From: Mimachlamys varia
Taxonomy: Eukaryota; Mollusca; Bivalvia; Pectinida; Pectinidae
Direction of reading: 5' to 3'
DNA length: 64,000 nucleotides
NCBI GenBank assembly: GCA_947623455.1
Contig: OX392542.1
Location: 14,081,625 to 14,145,624, forward strand
Shown: positions 12,124-24,300 of the stretch, piece after piece
How the letters are laid out: each line of letters opens with the position of its first letter
Numbering within the stretch: position 1 is the first letter of the stretch
Notes under the pieces: model-generated
Database searches by the model: none
Seen by the model: only the letters and a program-made list of their open reading frames with translations
What the model was told of the DNA's origin: nothing
Position numbers and translations under genes: made by a program

Positions 12124-12452
12124 GGGGTTATACGGTATATACCGAAAAAAATGTGTGCACTTTGCATAAATCCGCGAAGCGGTTTATGCAAAAAAAGTGC
12201 AAACAGTTTTTTTATAATTTCATTTCTTAAGATACATATATATAAGACAGATAAGTCTTATACAATGATTGCGTATTTAGAATAACAAAAATTGAATGGT
12301 TTTGCAAAATACTCAAACATGTGCATAAATTTCACAGCAAAACAACTTCAACCAATCAGAAGTTTGATTACAAAATACCACGCCAAAAATGGCGGTATAT
12401 GACGTCATCAGTTTTTGCGTTGTCTGATTTTTGAGGTTATACGATATAACCT
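12124..12452. mobile_element. MITE-like element with palindromic ends
   Basis: Ends GGTTATACGGTATATACC and GGTTATACGATATAACC. A half copy of the right end (AGGTTATATCGTATAACCTC with CAAAAATCAGA, then a TGATGACGTCAT) recurs inverted at 15368-15425. Confidence 0.6.
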
Positions 12453-12489
12453 GAATAAGTTAAACATTGCGGGAATAGGCAAAATTAAA

Positions 12490-12712
12490 TTATTAGATAA
12501 TAGACAGTTAATAGATGATACTGGTAAATAGTTTATAGATGATAAATTGTTAATAGATGATAAATATTTAATAGATGATTAATATTTAATAGATGATAAA
12601 TAGTTAATAGATGATATACAGTTAATAGATGATAAATAGTTTAAAGATGATAAACATTTTATAGATGATAAATATTTTATAGATGATGAAAAGTTAATAG
12701 ATGATATAAAGC
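12490..12712 (+). repeat. AT-rich tandem repeat, about 18 bp unit
   Basis: About 11 units of TTAATAGATGATAAATA type. Confidence 0.9.
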
Positions 12713-12719
12713 TTATCAC

Positions 12720-12870
12720 ATAGTATTTTCTCATCGTTCACACATCGATAAAATATCGAGTCCACCTGCGGTGGCCTCTCCATTTTATCCACGTGCTTGC
12801 AAGGTGAAAATTGTTTTCACGACAAACCCTGAACATACAGTGTGGTAATCTATAAATATCAATCGAGATA
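12720..12870 (+). repeat. Dispersed repeat, one of an inverted pair
   Basis: TTATCCACGTGCTTGCAAGG and flanking words recur as the reverse complement at 46740-46890 (GCAAGCACGTGGATAAA, GAGGTCACCGCAG). Family unknown. Confidence 0.6.
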
Positions 12871-12989
12871 AATAATTAATTAACGAGAGTGAAATAAATG
12901 CCATGCCCAAATAAGCACGAGTCGTGTGATCTGTTTATACCACAATCTCGGTAGTAAACAGCTGGAGTGTGATTTGATTTCAGTTTTTG

Positions 12990-13115
12990 GTCTATTTTGT
13001 TTTACGTCCTATTAACAGCCAGGGTCGTTAAAGGACATGCTAGGTGTTGGAGGTGGATGAAAGCCGGAGAACCCAGAGAAAAACCACCGACCTACGGTCA
13101 CCGCGGCCAACCCCA
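12990..13115 (+). mobile_element. SINE fragment, same family as 440-665
   Basis: TTTTACGTCCTATTAACAGC, CAGGGTCGTTAAAGGACAT, GGAGGTGGATGAAAGCCGGA and AAAACCACCGACCTACGG are in the family order. Confidence 0.7.
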
Positions 13116-13774
13116 CCCCCTTTGATTTGATTTGAATACACATGTTCAAGCCTGGACAAGGCTGCATGCATATAGCCACAAAGTGTACCGTATTGATATT
13201 ATCCGTACATTTGTTTGTGAAAAGTAAACCATGAACAAATAAATGACTTCGTTTTAACAATCCCATTATTTTCATTCCTTCGGCAACATCTTCATGACAA
13301 AAAAAATAGTGAATGAGAACAATAAAGTTATATCACTATGTACTTTTTTTACTAAATCAAATATAGATTTCCCGTGAACTGTGTGCGTGTAAACAAACCG
13401 TATCTATATTCTCGCCAAATGATGTCAACGTTAACGCTCACAGGTGATTAAAAATACTGTAAAAAATTGTAAGTTAATCAAAACTCGTCTCGAGTTTAAC
13501 ACAAATGTGGTTTATTAGTTTTGTTTATACAACAGTTGCACTGATTAATTGAAGCCTTGGGAATTGAATAACACCCACATATTGTATTAGAAAACAGGCA
13601 AATAAACAACGCCGCCACAAATGAGTTCAACTAATTAAGTTAATCAGTTTCGTTATTATCAGACTGACGAGGAGATAAATACATAGTAATAAGTTCACAG
13701 TGCATTGACATGCTGAAAATCAGCGCGTGAGGTGACGTCAAAACTCATTGTTTTTTTTTTCAAATGAGGCAGGA

Positions 13775-13925
13775 AAGCTGACGAAAACTTTGAAACATGG
13801 AAATTTTTCGTATTGTTTTAGGAAATCGAGATTATTTCTTCGGAAGAATACTACATTTGACGTGCATTTAAGAGATTTTTTAAATAAGAATTATCCATCT
13901 TTCCAATGGTAGCGTATCAAGCGTT
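13775..13925 (+). repeat. Dispersed repeat, direct copy of 34.18 kb
   Basis: AAAGCTGACGAAAACTTTGA, ATTTGACGTGCATTTAAGAG and TATCCATCTTTCCAATGGTA recur at 34183-34330 in the same order and spacing. Confidence 0.65.
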
Positions 13926-14039
13926 TGTTTGTTGACACTGGAAATGTGATTATTTTATGCAAGACATGTAGACGGGGTCGAAAAATGTATATATAACAAC
14001 ACAGGAATTCGAGAGATGCAGGTTTGTCTCATTGCGAAA

Positions 14040-14335
14040 TATTCTATATCTTTGTGTGATGTGAAGATGGACGTTTTTTAGTATGCTCAGTGGTGTGCTT
14101 ACTTATTGTGATTGGCAATGATGACTTGGTTCTCATTTCGAGGACTTGATGTTTACTTGGATGTGACAAAGATTTACATTGCGGGTGTCTTCGAAGAAGC
14201 AAAAGACGCTTACTCTTCCGGAACACCTGGTCTTATTCTTTGTACTTTTACAAGGGATCTTTCTTTTTTCGTATTTTACTTCTAGTTTAATCGATTTTGA
14301 TTTCGGATTATGGAGTTGTTGACGCGTTGGTATTC
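14040..14335 (+). mobile_element. Penelope-like element 3' tail copy
   Basis: A well kept tail from the RT end (TTTGTGTGATGTGAAGATGG) through CTTCCGGAACACCTGGTC to GTTGACGCGTTGGTATTCTC. Confidence 0.75.
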
Positions 14336-15214
14336 TCTATTTTTTTCAGAACTCGGTTATGTCCGTACATGTTTATATGGTGCTAAATACTGGTAAAAAT
14401 GTCAGAAACCAGATTTTCTAATCTTCTGATTCACTGACTAAGATGATTCTTACTGTCATTTATACTTGATGGCAATATCTTGAAATCAAAGAGCAAAAAT
14501 AATGTATTAGTATATTTCATGTTGCACTAAGGTTACTATGACAACAGCATACAGTGTTTCTGAGCTCATTCTAATGACACCCGTGGTAGCCGAATGTATC
14601 GTTCTATATCCCGATAATCTATGTATATATATAAACGATAATACACATTATTCGTGACAGGATATTACATCCTTTTAACACGTCTTCCTTTCATTGATTT
14701 TATATAGTACATGAATTACGTGTAAGCCATATAAATTCAGCCTAGTCGCGTAAGCTATCGGTAATAAAAGTATTAACAGGTGTTCTATACACTCGACTTA
14801 AAACGGTAAAGTTCCGGTGTGATTGGAAAATCTTTCCGTGATCTCTGTGGAGGCGGTAGCTCATGGAACAGATTAATTAGGTATACCTTTCCTAGAACAC
14901 CGCAATGTTTCCTATCATTGCTCTATACGTTCTTTTTTTAAGACGCGCTCGAGTTTTAGCTTTGACAGTAAGTGTGTATTTGGACAGAGGAATTATATTT
15001 ACAGTCTGCACTGATATTCATTTGATAACAATTGTTCTGTAAACTAGCATTGTCAATTATAATTTCACCAGAACACTTGCCAAAATTGAAGCGGATCCAT
15101 CCAATTACGCATGGTTCTGAACAAATTGTGTGACGTCATCAACAATAGACATGGGCGGGATTAACAGCGGGTTATGCTACATGTAGGCCTAATTACATGC
15201 TGTCACATTTGTTG

Positions 15215-15300
15215 AACTGGGCTCGTATTCATGAAACCGTTATCATGCTTATGCCTGGATTCTGTGCTAAAGTTGGCTTTCTTGAATCTCACCTTTATCA
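15215..15300 (+). mobile_element. Half copy of the 16.8 kb MITE
   Basis: GGGCTCGTATTCATGAAACC, then GATTCTGTGCTAAAG and GGCTTTCTTGAATCTCACC match one arm of the 16831-17080 element. Confidence 0.6.
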
Positions 15301-15359
15301 TTTCAACGATCAAAAAGTTAATTTCAATAATTTAATTCTGCCAATTCTCCAAAATGTTA

Positions 15360-15515
15360 AACTTGTTCAGGTTATATCGTATAACCTCAAAAATCAGATA
15401 ATGCAAAACGTGATGACGTCATACACCGTTATGTTTGGCGCGGTATTTTTTAATCGACCACTCTCGAGTGAAATAAATTCCATATCCAAAAACCACTCGT
15501 TGTGTAACCTCTATG
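15360..15515. mobile_element. MITE fragments (12.1 kb type and 30.4 kb type joined)
   Basis: The palindrome AGGTTATATCGTATAACCT matches the 12.1 kb element end. The following ACCACTCGTTGTGTAACCTC matches the outer end of the 30.4 kb element. Confidence 0.55.
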
Positions 15516-16094
15516 TATTTTGTCTGACGGGTTAGTGTTAGCGACGTTATCGAATTTTAGCATTACCGTTGGTTTTGTATGGATGGGCTAGTTTTCGAGA
15601 CAATATCGAGATTAAGAATCCCCGTGGAACATGTATTTGGACTGTTGGGTAAGTTTTTACGGCGTTATCGAGACTTAGCATGGCCGTAGAGTGTATGTTT
15701 CTACCCCATTACGTCGTGTTATTCCACTCTCAGTCCATTATAAAAACGTGTCAACTGTAACATAAACATTTGTGATATACCATTAGTGGCATATGACCTA
15801 TCGGCAGAAGTTGAACTTTGACCTGACATCATATTGTTCAATGCATCGTCGAGATTGGTAACGTCGTCACAACTTGGCGGGAATATACGAGATGTTATGT
15901 TTTCGCGCATGTATATTGTAGCCAGCGGTTCACTACAGTTGTTTCCGACTGAGATTGTAGTAGAAAAAGTTTACATCACTTTAGATTGTTAGATAAGGTA
16001 TTTATTTCACTCTCAGTTATTAATTTTCAAAACCTTTATAAAAGACACGAGCTCGTGTCTTCTTTAACTTTTCAAAACTAACTAACTCGAGTAA

Positions 16095-16170
16095 AAGATG
16101 ATGTAACACACACATATGCTGCATTTTTTAGATTTAGTAATACAGTATGCCGTAAAAATAAACCAAACTG
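16095..16170 (+). mobile_element. Dispersed repeat family C fragment
   Basis: TGTAACACACACATATGCTG and ACAGTATGCCGTAAAAATAA match the start of family C; the rest is missing. Confidence 0.5.
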
Positions 16171-16830
16171 AAAAAAATTCTTAATCCAATCCCAACTCGT
16201 TGTGTAATCTCTATTTCTTTGACGGGTTACTTTTGACAACGCTATCGAGTTTAAGCATGACCGTAGAGTGTGTTTTTAGGTTGACGTAAGATCATATTGT
16301 TTTAACTTCCTGTGTGATGTGTATATGTGACGGAGATATAGTACTTGGTCATTGTGTGCTGTCTAATTTCCATGTTTTTTGTGTAGATGTTTCGGGGACA
16401 GAAATGCTTACTTAACCTGGATGACATATACTGGTACAGTGTAACCTACAATTTATCTTGGGGAATTGTAAAGACCTGCACAAAACATCATACGATACTC
16501 TGGCGAGGTGCTGCATCATCATGGGGGTTATCTCTAATAGATAAGGCCTTATTAGATTTGTAATCTATTTCTGCCGGGTTTCTTTGATCCTTCAATCTGA
16601 GCAGTATTTCTTACCTGTACAGTCTTTCATCGTGATGTACACCAAGATAATTGACGTCATTATGCCTTAAATTGGCATTATGTTCATTTCCTATCAAAGG
16701 GTGAATTGTAATGAAAACAAAAAATAAGTAATTACAGAAAGCGTTATTTGAACGTTTATGTGTATGAAAGAATTAATTGGTTATCATACAACATAAACAA
16801 TCAACAAACAAGCAATTCAGACTTCAACCA

Positions 16831-17080
16831 GGGCCCGTATTCAAGAAACCGTTCTCATGCTCAAACAAAGATTTTGTGCTCAAACCTATTTTCGGCTATA
16901 ATTTATCAAAAAAAACCTCTTGTTTTGGTTAAACATCGAAGATCCATGAAGCCGAATGCTGTTTTCAATATTAACAATAGATTTTTTGATAATTTACATT
17001 TTCTATATGAGTTTCAAGAAAGCTGACTTGAGCACAGAATTTATGTTTGACCATGAGAACGGTTTCATGAATACGGGCCC
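16831..17080. mobile_element. MITE with about 55 bp inverted repeats, 250 bp
   Basis: Begins GGGCCCGTATTCAAGAAACC and ends GGTTTCATGAATACGGGCCC. The arms keep CGTTCTCATG and TTGTGCTCAA. An internal segment recurs reversed at 21620-21740. Open frames across it are not genes. Confidence 0.85.
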
Positions 17081-17316
17081 AGATGTCTTTTGGAGAAAGA
17101 ATGGTTTAGCTATGTCTATAAAATTGTTTGAAATATTACTGCTGCTTTTATTCTGTCCGTACATTTGTATCTCCTCCTTTGTTGGGGTAATATCAGGGCT
17201 AATTATGCGACCATAGTTACAGGTTAACAAAACTTCTCAGTTAGAATGGATGATTATCGGGCTGGGTGACTGTATTTTTATTGGAAAGTGGAGGTGATTT
17301 TAGTAGATAGTTCCTA

Positions 17317-17460
17317 GTGAAATCAAAGCTGACATTTCTTGTATTCTTACGATATGTTGCTGCAGAAGACAGTCATAGAGAAATAGCTAATATGTTTGGC
17401 GTAAGTGAACGGCGGGGGAAGACTACAAAACAGAGTATTACATGTACCAAGGATGTTTTA
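17317..17460 (+). pseudogene. Harbinger-type transposase fragment, putative
   Basis: LTFLVFLRYVAAEDSHREIA followed by NMFGVSE resembles the helix-turn-helix start of HARBI1/DDE_Tnp_4 transposases. It is short, then becomes unrelated. No catalytic DDE part or inverted repeats were seen nearby. Confidence 0.4.
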
Positions 17461-17464
17461 GAGC

Positions 17465-19495
17465 CGTTACTATTTAAAGTATCACTTTTTTATCAAATAA
17501 CTTTAGAATGAAGAACTAAAAGACACATGAACATAATCCTATTACAAATGTAGAATGGAAATTACAATATTGAAGTAATAACTGGAGTTTTGGGTGGTAG
17601 TCACAAGTAGTTATTCAACTACCACGTTTGGAGCACTTCCGGTCAAATTTTCACGTTTAAATAACAGGGGACAAAAAGTGTCCTTCCAGGTATCCTCCAC
17701 TATATCCCCTTCCGGTCAATTCTCTCCGTCAACAACCATCAGATGTAGCTTTCCATTCCTGAATAGTGTAACACATGAAGTTCGTGATATTTTCAGGTTA
17801 TTTAAGTAAATAAATAAAGCTGTGCCTTGCAATTCTGATACATGACAAAAAATGTCAATGCTTTAGCAACAGAAAAAAAATGTATTCAATACATGAAGCA
17901 GACACGTAAAGTCATCATATTTAAATACTATTCTGGCATAAAAACATCGAAGGGTCTGTAGAATAAAAGTGTTTAAGTTATAAAGTTAGGCCACAAATTT
18001 TGTCCGACTGGTCCATAGACAACTTTAGCTTCAAATATGTATATACAGGACGTAAAACAGAATAGAACAGTACAAACTTTGTACATTTTATCACCGCGTA
18101 GTACATTCCAATATAATCCTATACAGATTTTTAGCATTTGCAATTCACCCTTATCCATGAAGTCATGTTTAAAATAATAAACCACCAGTCAAACAACAAT
18201 TAATTTTGGAAAATTATTTATTCGTAGATAAACGGCGATTCGATACATTACTTAGTAACGTTTTACGACCACTCAAGTCCTGTCATTTCCTTCTGCTATC
18301 ACTCCTAAAATACAACAGACATGATTTAACCGTCGAGCTGAACTTGTTCCGCGCTTCTCCTCTCCTGGTCAAAATTGATAACGACATTGTCCCTTCCCCA
18401 TTTTACTGACCACCATACAGAACGCTAATTTGCATACTTTCTATTGGTCGTATTCCCTCAATAAGATTAACAAAATATAGTCGATAAAAAGCGGCGTACA
18501 TAAACAATGCTCTAGTAGAACTGATATTGAATACAGATCGTCTCACATCAGCAATCATCTAGTTGATCTAAGTGGACAAATTACAACAATATCAAATACA
18601 CAAATAAGACAGTACTTAAAATAAATAAGTTTCATATAATATTATAAGACTCTTTCGTAACCAGGAATGTAAGAGAGAGAAATTCCTTCCGGGAGGTTTT
18701 CAAATTTGGTAAAATCTGAGGCTTTGCGCAGGGTTTTGCTAAATTTGAAAACCCTGAGAATTTCCCTATCTTTCACCTTTGATCTTCTTGAAAGAGTATT
18801 TTTCTCTCATATCAACTACCTGAATAAGTTCATAATACAAAGAAAATACCTTTTGATTGGCTACCATTTTGAAAATTTCAACTTTTTCCTTGAGCTTTTT
18901 TGCGGAAAACTAATCAGAGGGCCAGATAAAGCATACACCATATTTGCAAACAAGTTTGAGCAGAAAAATGAATCTCATCTTTCTAATGTTTACAGTTAAA
19001 ATTTTGTGAATGGTTCAATTTCATCACATCGTCGTTTTCTCTTTTTCTCTTTTCGGCATCAGAGCTTACTATAATTTGCGACGTGACGTCATTGTTGAGC
19101 CATTGTGACGTCATGTCGCGTGATATGCTATGTAAGACAGATTTTTCTTACATAGCTTTCTTCCATGTGCAAACTTTATTCAATATGGCGAGATATGAGA
19201 GAATAAATATTATACCGATAAGTTAACATTTATTTGTAAATTACTAAACTTATGTGCAGGTGTGTAAACATTTCTATCGAGGACTAGTGTGTCGATTAAC
19301 AATAACATTGAAATAAAAACAAAAAGAACGTCATCGCTTTCTGAAATACAGACGTCAAACAGATTTCAAAAATCTATGAGCATTCATACATATAAATGTT
19401 TATAAAAAAGTGAGAGTGACATTTATATGCACAACACCCCCACCCCCCAAAAAAAATTATTCTGATCAAATTCATCAAGGTTGATGTTTTAATTT
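17465..19495. other. No gene seen
   Basis: Apart from the inverted repeat at 18.7 kb, only short open frames with no recognised similarity. Confidence 0.5.
18676..18768. repeat. Imperfect inverted repeat
   Basis: GGTTTTCAAATTTGGTAAAA pairs with TTTTGCTAAATTTGAAAACC, flanked by GAAATTCC / GAATTTCC. Confidence 0.65.
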
Positions 19496-19505
19496 TAATA
19501 ATTAA

Positions 19506-19875
19506 AGGCCCAATATACGTAAAATTATGAAAAAATTCCAGTTGATAACCATGCAAAAATAAGTCTAAAACGCGTAAGAATTCATCTTGGATATTACTGA
19601 TATCAGTTAATCTTAACTAAATCTATAAATATAAAAAAAGTTATTAGGCTTGGTTTTCGCGAAAGAATTCATCTTGAATATTTTCGATTTTCAATATCGA
19701 GACAATCATATAACGTCGTTTATTAATGACGTCACAACAGTGTTATGACACGTGTGTAAAACTAAATTTATGACATGGCCGTATGACATGACAGAACGGG
19801 TCAGTTATGTGATAAAATAAGTTATGAGGCTTGATTTTCGCTTCAGGTTTTGCCGAAAGTTACGTATATTGGGCT
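19506..19875. mobile_element. TTAA-flanked MITE (piggyBac-type), 370 bp
   Basis: TTAA at 19502-19505 and 19876-19879. Ends AGGCCCAATATACGTAA and TTACGTATATTGGGCT. A second copy at 61378-61747 has the same ends, TSD and length. The interior includes TGACGTCAC and a GACATGGCCGTATGACATG stretch. Confidence 0.8.
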
Positions 19876-20004
19876 TTAATGGAACCTGGGAACTCATCAG
19901 GATGTAAGTTTCTACTTACATAACCACAAAGTCATAGCAAAAGATACACGTACAGATTGAAAAAAGAACCGCAGTTGTTACTTTGAGGACGTGACATTCA
20001 CTAG

Positions 20005-20185
20005 GATGAGAACTTTGGTTGTATGTCAAGTATGGTTGATAAAACAGAAGACGCCTACTCTTCCGGAACGCCTGGTCATATAATGTCTCAGAGTTAATCT
20101 TTCCCTTGTTCATACCTCGCCCCTAGTTTAATCGATTATAAGGTTGAACTATCGTATTGTTGTCGCGTAGGTGTTCACTTATTTT
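20005..20185 (+). mobile_element. Penelope-like element 3' tail copy (diverged)
   Basis: Contains ACTCTTCCGGAACGCCTGGT and CCCCTAGTTTAATCGATTAT in the family order, with substitutions and small gaps. Confidence 0.65.
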
Positions 20186-20544
20186 GTTTATTTATCTTTT
20201 TTTAACATTCAAATGCTGGTTTGTGGCTGGCTGGCTTTCACTAGCTGTCACTGTTAATGAAGGAAACCAGTGATACACTGGCCCAGTTATGCAACTACAA
20301 TTCGGCATATTCTAATTTAAGAAAAGAAAGGGACATTATGTAATTTGCTAAACTATACTTATAAATGCATCAGACTGAAATCGTATAAGAATAATTTGCT
20401 CCTTAATATTTTAATAAACTTAAAAGTTAAAAGTTAAAATATATATTGATACATGTATTACTGTGATTTGAGGACATCACTTTTTCTTACAAAGATAGTG
20501 TTGCTTATAAAAAATTCAAGTCAGTAACCATATCCTCATCACAA

Positions 20545-20635
20545 GGTACACAAAAGTGCAAGAGAATAAGACCAAGTGTTCCGGAATAGTAAGCGTCTTT
20601 TGCTTTATCGACAACATGTCATGACTTACATATGA
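20545..20635 (-). mobile_element. Penelope-like element 3' tail fragment
   Basis: Minus-strand fragment only: plus-strand GTGCAAGAGAATAAGACCAA, GTTCCGGAATAGTAAGCGTC and a worn 'TTTATCGACAACATG' match the tail core. Confidence 0.65.
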
Positions 20636-21172
20636 ATTAATAATAATGTTAATCGATAACAAACCTTAGATTTAACTGTTCTATAGTTCGAATAGTGACA
20701 TATGATGATTTTTAGAGAAAACCTTATTGGTAATTGATCAGGAACCGGTGTATTCTCCTATTTCTACATGTAGGCAAATATACAAAAATTGATGTTCCAT
20801 GTCCACATTCGGGACGTTAAGTTTACAAACTCTTCAAATGCAAATGTTTTAACTTTCCAAAGCATATAATCAGTTATATTGATTATTACACAAGCATTGT
20901 ATTTCTATTGAAAAGTGTAAAACTTGCTTTAAAAACTGAAAAAAAACTTGCTTACAAGTTTGTTTCATTTAACATTTTATCTGTATTGTCCAGTACGTGC
21001 ATCACCATGCCATAAATCTGAAATAATCTGGTTTTATCAGACCTCAACATAATCTTCATAGGTTACATTTTGTTTGTTATAATGGATACATGTCAAACCA
21101 CATTAGTAGGCTGATCGGTTTCTTGAATGTAAAACTGTGAAATGAAATGAAACGTCGACTGTTCGCGTCACA

Positions 21173-21325
21173 TCAAACATGTTTTGTAATTGAAATAGTG
21201 CTAAAGTCCTGACCGCTAGACATGTTAGACGACATAGCAACATCCAGATGAGGCTGCAGGCGAATGTGTCTGCTAGGCGATACACTGGACTGTAATAACC
21301 AACAGGTTCGCATTTCACCTTTTCC
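21173..21325 (-). CDS. NIT guanylate cyclase, last coding exon
   Basis: Residues 584-633 and stop TGA at 21173. The acceptor is TACTCGACAG|GG, phase 0. It begins [11 protein letters not shown], matching the GKG-TYWL end of guanylate cyclase domains, then a 38-residue Ser-rich tail with no recognised motif. A clear polyadenylation signal was not found just downstream. Confidence 0.9.
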   Translation of the reverse strand, partial: GKGEMRTCWLLQSSVSPSRHIRLQPHLDVAMSSNMSSGQDFSTISITKHV

Positions 21326-24300
21326 CTGTCGAGTACAAAAAATAAGGCTTCAAATTATTTACAGACAGCAGTAGCAGACCCGGCGTTAGGATGACGATTG
21401 ATTTAGTAAGACTGATAATACACAAGGACCTGTCACACTGATAATTACCAAAACTCCGTTGTCAGCAATGACAACTAATTCATGGCCTGATTAAAACGGC
21501 CTTCACTCTACGTACAGTAACCCAACGCTGTGTTTCTCTTACTCTCAACTACATTGTTCATAAACACACCAGATCCCGTAACTATGAAAACGTTATCTAG
21601 AAACACGCGTTAATCACGGCAACGATCAAAACCGTATTCGGCTTCATTGATCTTCGAAATTTAACCAAAACTTTTGACAGATTACTCTTTTTTTGTTAGA
21701 TAAGTAATTGCCTGAACTATATTTTAGGTTTAAGCACAAAATCCATGCTTGAGGATGTGAACATTTTCTGGAATATAATAGTCATAGTGTAATCACTTTA
21801 CCGATTAATTTCTTCATTGATCTCAACTACCAACACACCGTGTTTCGTGTTTCTTACTCTCAATCCCAGTGTCTTCATTATATTTTGCTAACATGTCGCA
21901 GTTCATTCGTTATTTCGGGGCTTGCTCTAAATATCGATATGTTCGTGATAAATATCAGCTGCTGAAGAACAAAAGTACGGGAAAAAATTCGAGAGATACT
22001 GGTTGGTGAAGACTAGAGACAGGTTTTATGTTCCCCATCGTAGTCTAATTGAGAAATCCTTGCATGATATGTTAATGGACGTTTTCGAATATGCTCATTA
22101 GTATGCCTGCTTGTTGTGATTGGAAATTATGCCTCAATTCTCAATTTGGGGCCATGACATTAACTTAGATTCGACCTAGATTAACATGGCGGGTGTGGTC
22201 GATGAAAAACTCTTCCGGAAGCCTGGTCATATTCTCTTGTTCTTTTACAAGGGTCTACTCGATTTTGAGTTCGGTGTTTGGCTTTGTTGACGCTCTAGTT
22301 TTTTTCTGATTTTTTTTTATCTACACTGTTAGCAGATTGAGCTGAACTTGTCTTGGAGATAATATCAATTTTGGCTGTATATATTACAGGGCGATGCGAC
22401 AACACTTGTTCATGAAAACATCATTTATATACACACACATTAATTTGTTTCTCTTTTCAAATTCAAACCATTATCTGGGGAAACAACCTTTTGCCAAAAT
22501 TTAGTAATTTCTTACGATTCAGATCATTCATCGCAAAATTAAGAACTTTGAAGTAAGTCCAGTTCAAATATTTATTGTTTTGTTTTTAACAATGCAAGCA
22601 ACTTGTTATTTCAGCTGAACATTTGCCTAAACACATCATGTTCTGGATTGCTTACCTTGATTTCAACAAACCCCCTCTCCTGTGTCTGAAAGCAAGGGAA
22701 CCGTCTTAATGCTTCCGCGCTACCAGCACTTAACTGTATCTTCTGAGCTACAAATCAAGTTTAAGATCATTCAACATGAATCGAACAACGTATCTTTCAC
22801 TTGGAAATTTACATCCCAGAACCTGTAAAATAACAATTAAGCTTAGTTTCGTGTCCTAAAACTACAGGGAATATGTTCCTGTTATCTCTCTGATCACTGT
22901 CCTCAATACTACAGGGAATACGCTAACGTTCTCTCTCTGACCTCCATCCTCAATACTACAGGGAATACGCTAACGTTCTCTCTCTGACCTCCATCCTCAA
23001 TACTACAGGGAATACGCTCACGTTCTCTCTCTGATCTACATCCTCAATACTGCAAGGAATGCGCTCACGTTCTCTCTCTGATCTCCATCCTCAATACTGC
23101 AAGGAATACGCTCACCTTCTCTCTCTGATCTCCATCCTCAATACGACAAGGAATACGCTCACGTTCTCTCTCTGATCATTATCCTCAAAACTACAAGGAA
23201 TACGCTCACGTTCTCTCTCTCTCTCTGGTCACCATCCTCAATACTACAGGGAATACGCTCACGTTCTATCTCTGGTCACCATCCTCAATACTACAGGGAA
23301 TACGCTCACGTTTTCTCTCTGGTCACCATCCTCAAAACTACAAAGAATACGCTCACGTTCTCTCTCTGGTCACCATCCTCAAAACTACAAGAAATACGCT
23401 CACGTTCTCTCTCTGATCTCCATCCTCAAAACTACAAGGAATACGCTCACGTTCTCTCTCTGATCTCCATCCTCAATACTATAGAGAATACGCTCACGTT
23501 CTCTCTCTCTGATCATTTTCCTCAATACTACAGAGAATACGCTCACGTTCTCTCTCTGATCTCCATCCTTAATACTACAGGGAATACGCTCACGTTCTCT
23601 CTCTGATCACTATCCTCAATATTACAGGGAATACGCTCACGTTCTCTCTCTGGTCACCATCCTCACTACTACAGGGAATACGCTCACGTTCTCTCTCTGG
23701 TCACCATCCTCAATACTACAGAGAATACGCTCACGTTCTCTCTCTCTCTGGTCACCATCCTCAATACTACAGGGAATACGCTCACGTTCTCTCTCTGGTC
23801 ACCATCCTCAATACTACAGGGAATACGCTCACGTTCTCTCTCTGGTCACCATCCTCAATACTACAGGCAATACGCTCACGTTCTCTCTCTGGTCACCATC
23901 CTCAATACTACAGGGAATACGCTCACGTTCTCCCTCTGGTCACCATCCTCAATACTACAGGGAATACGCTCACGTTCTCTCTCTGGTCACCATCCTCAAT
24001 ACTACATGGAATACGCTCACGTTCTCTCTCTGATCCCCGTCCTCAATACTACAGGGAATACACGCACGTTCACTCTCTAATCACACTAATGGCAATGGTT
24101 ATAGTGTTCCTGAATATTCCAAGAGTAATGACAAACATACTACTTAGCACACTATCGATAAAGATCTACAATGTTGTGTAAGCATAATTATATTAATTAA
24201 AATTAACTTACGTTTTCCTGTAGATTCCATGCGGGATGCTACGTTGACGGTGTCCCCAAACAGACAGTACCTCGGCATCTTCACACCGACCACACCCGAC

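Noticed and set aside
16748..17230. Several 75-92 residue frames on both strands
   Set aside because: All lie on the MITE at 16831-17080 or its flank.
22080..22300. Possible extra cyclase exon between 22656 and 21325
   Set aside because: This is a Penelope tail on the other strand, and exons 6 and 7 join directly in phase 0 at VEIK|GKGEM.
22800..22823. Alternative acceptor TTGTTATTTTACAG before cyclase exon 6
   Set aside because: Entering there in the required phase hits a stop within five codons; the acceptor at 22748 restores the conserved KIQLS segment.
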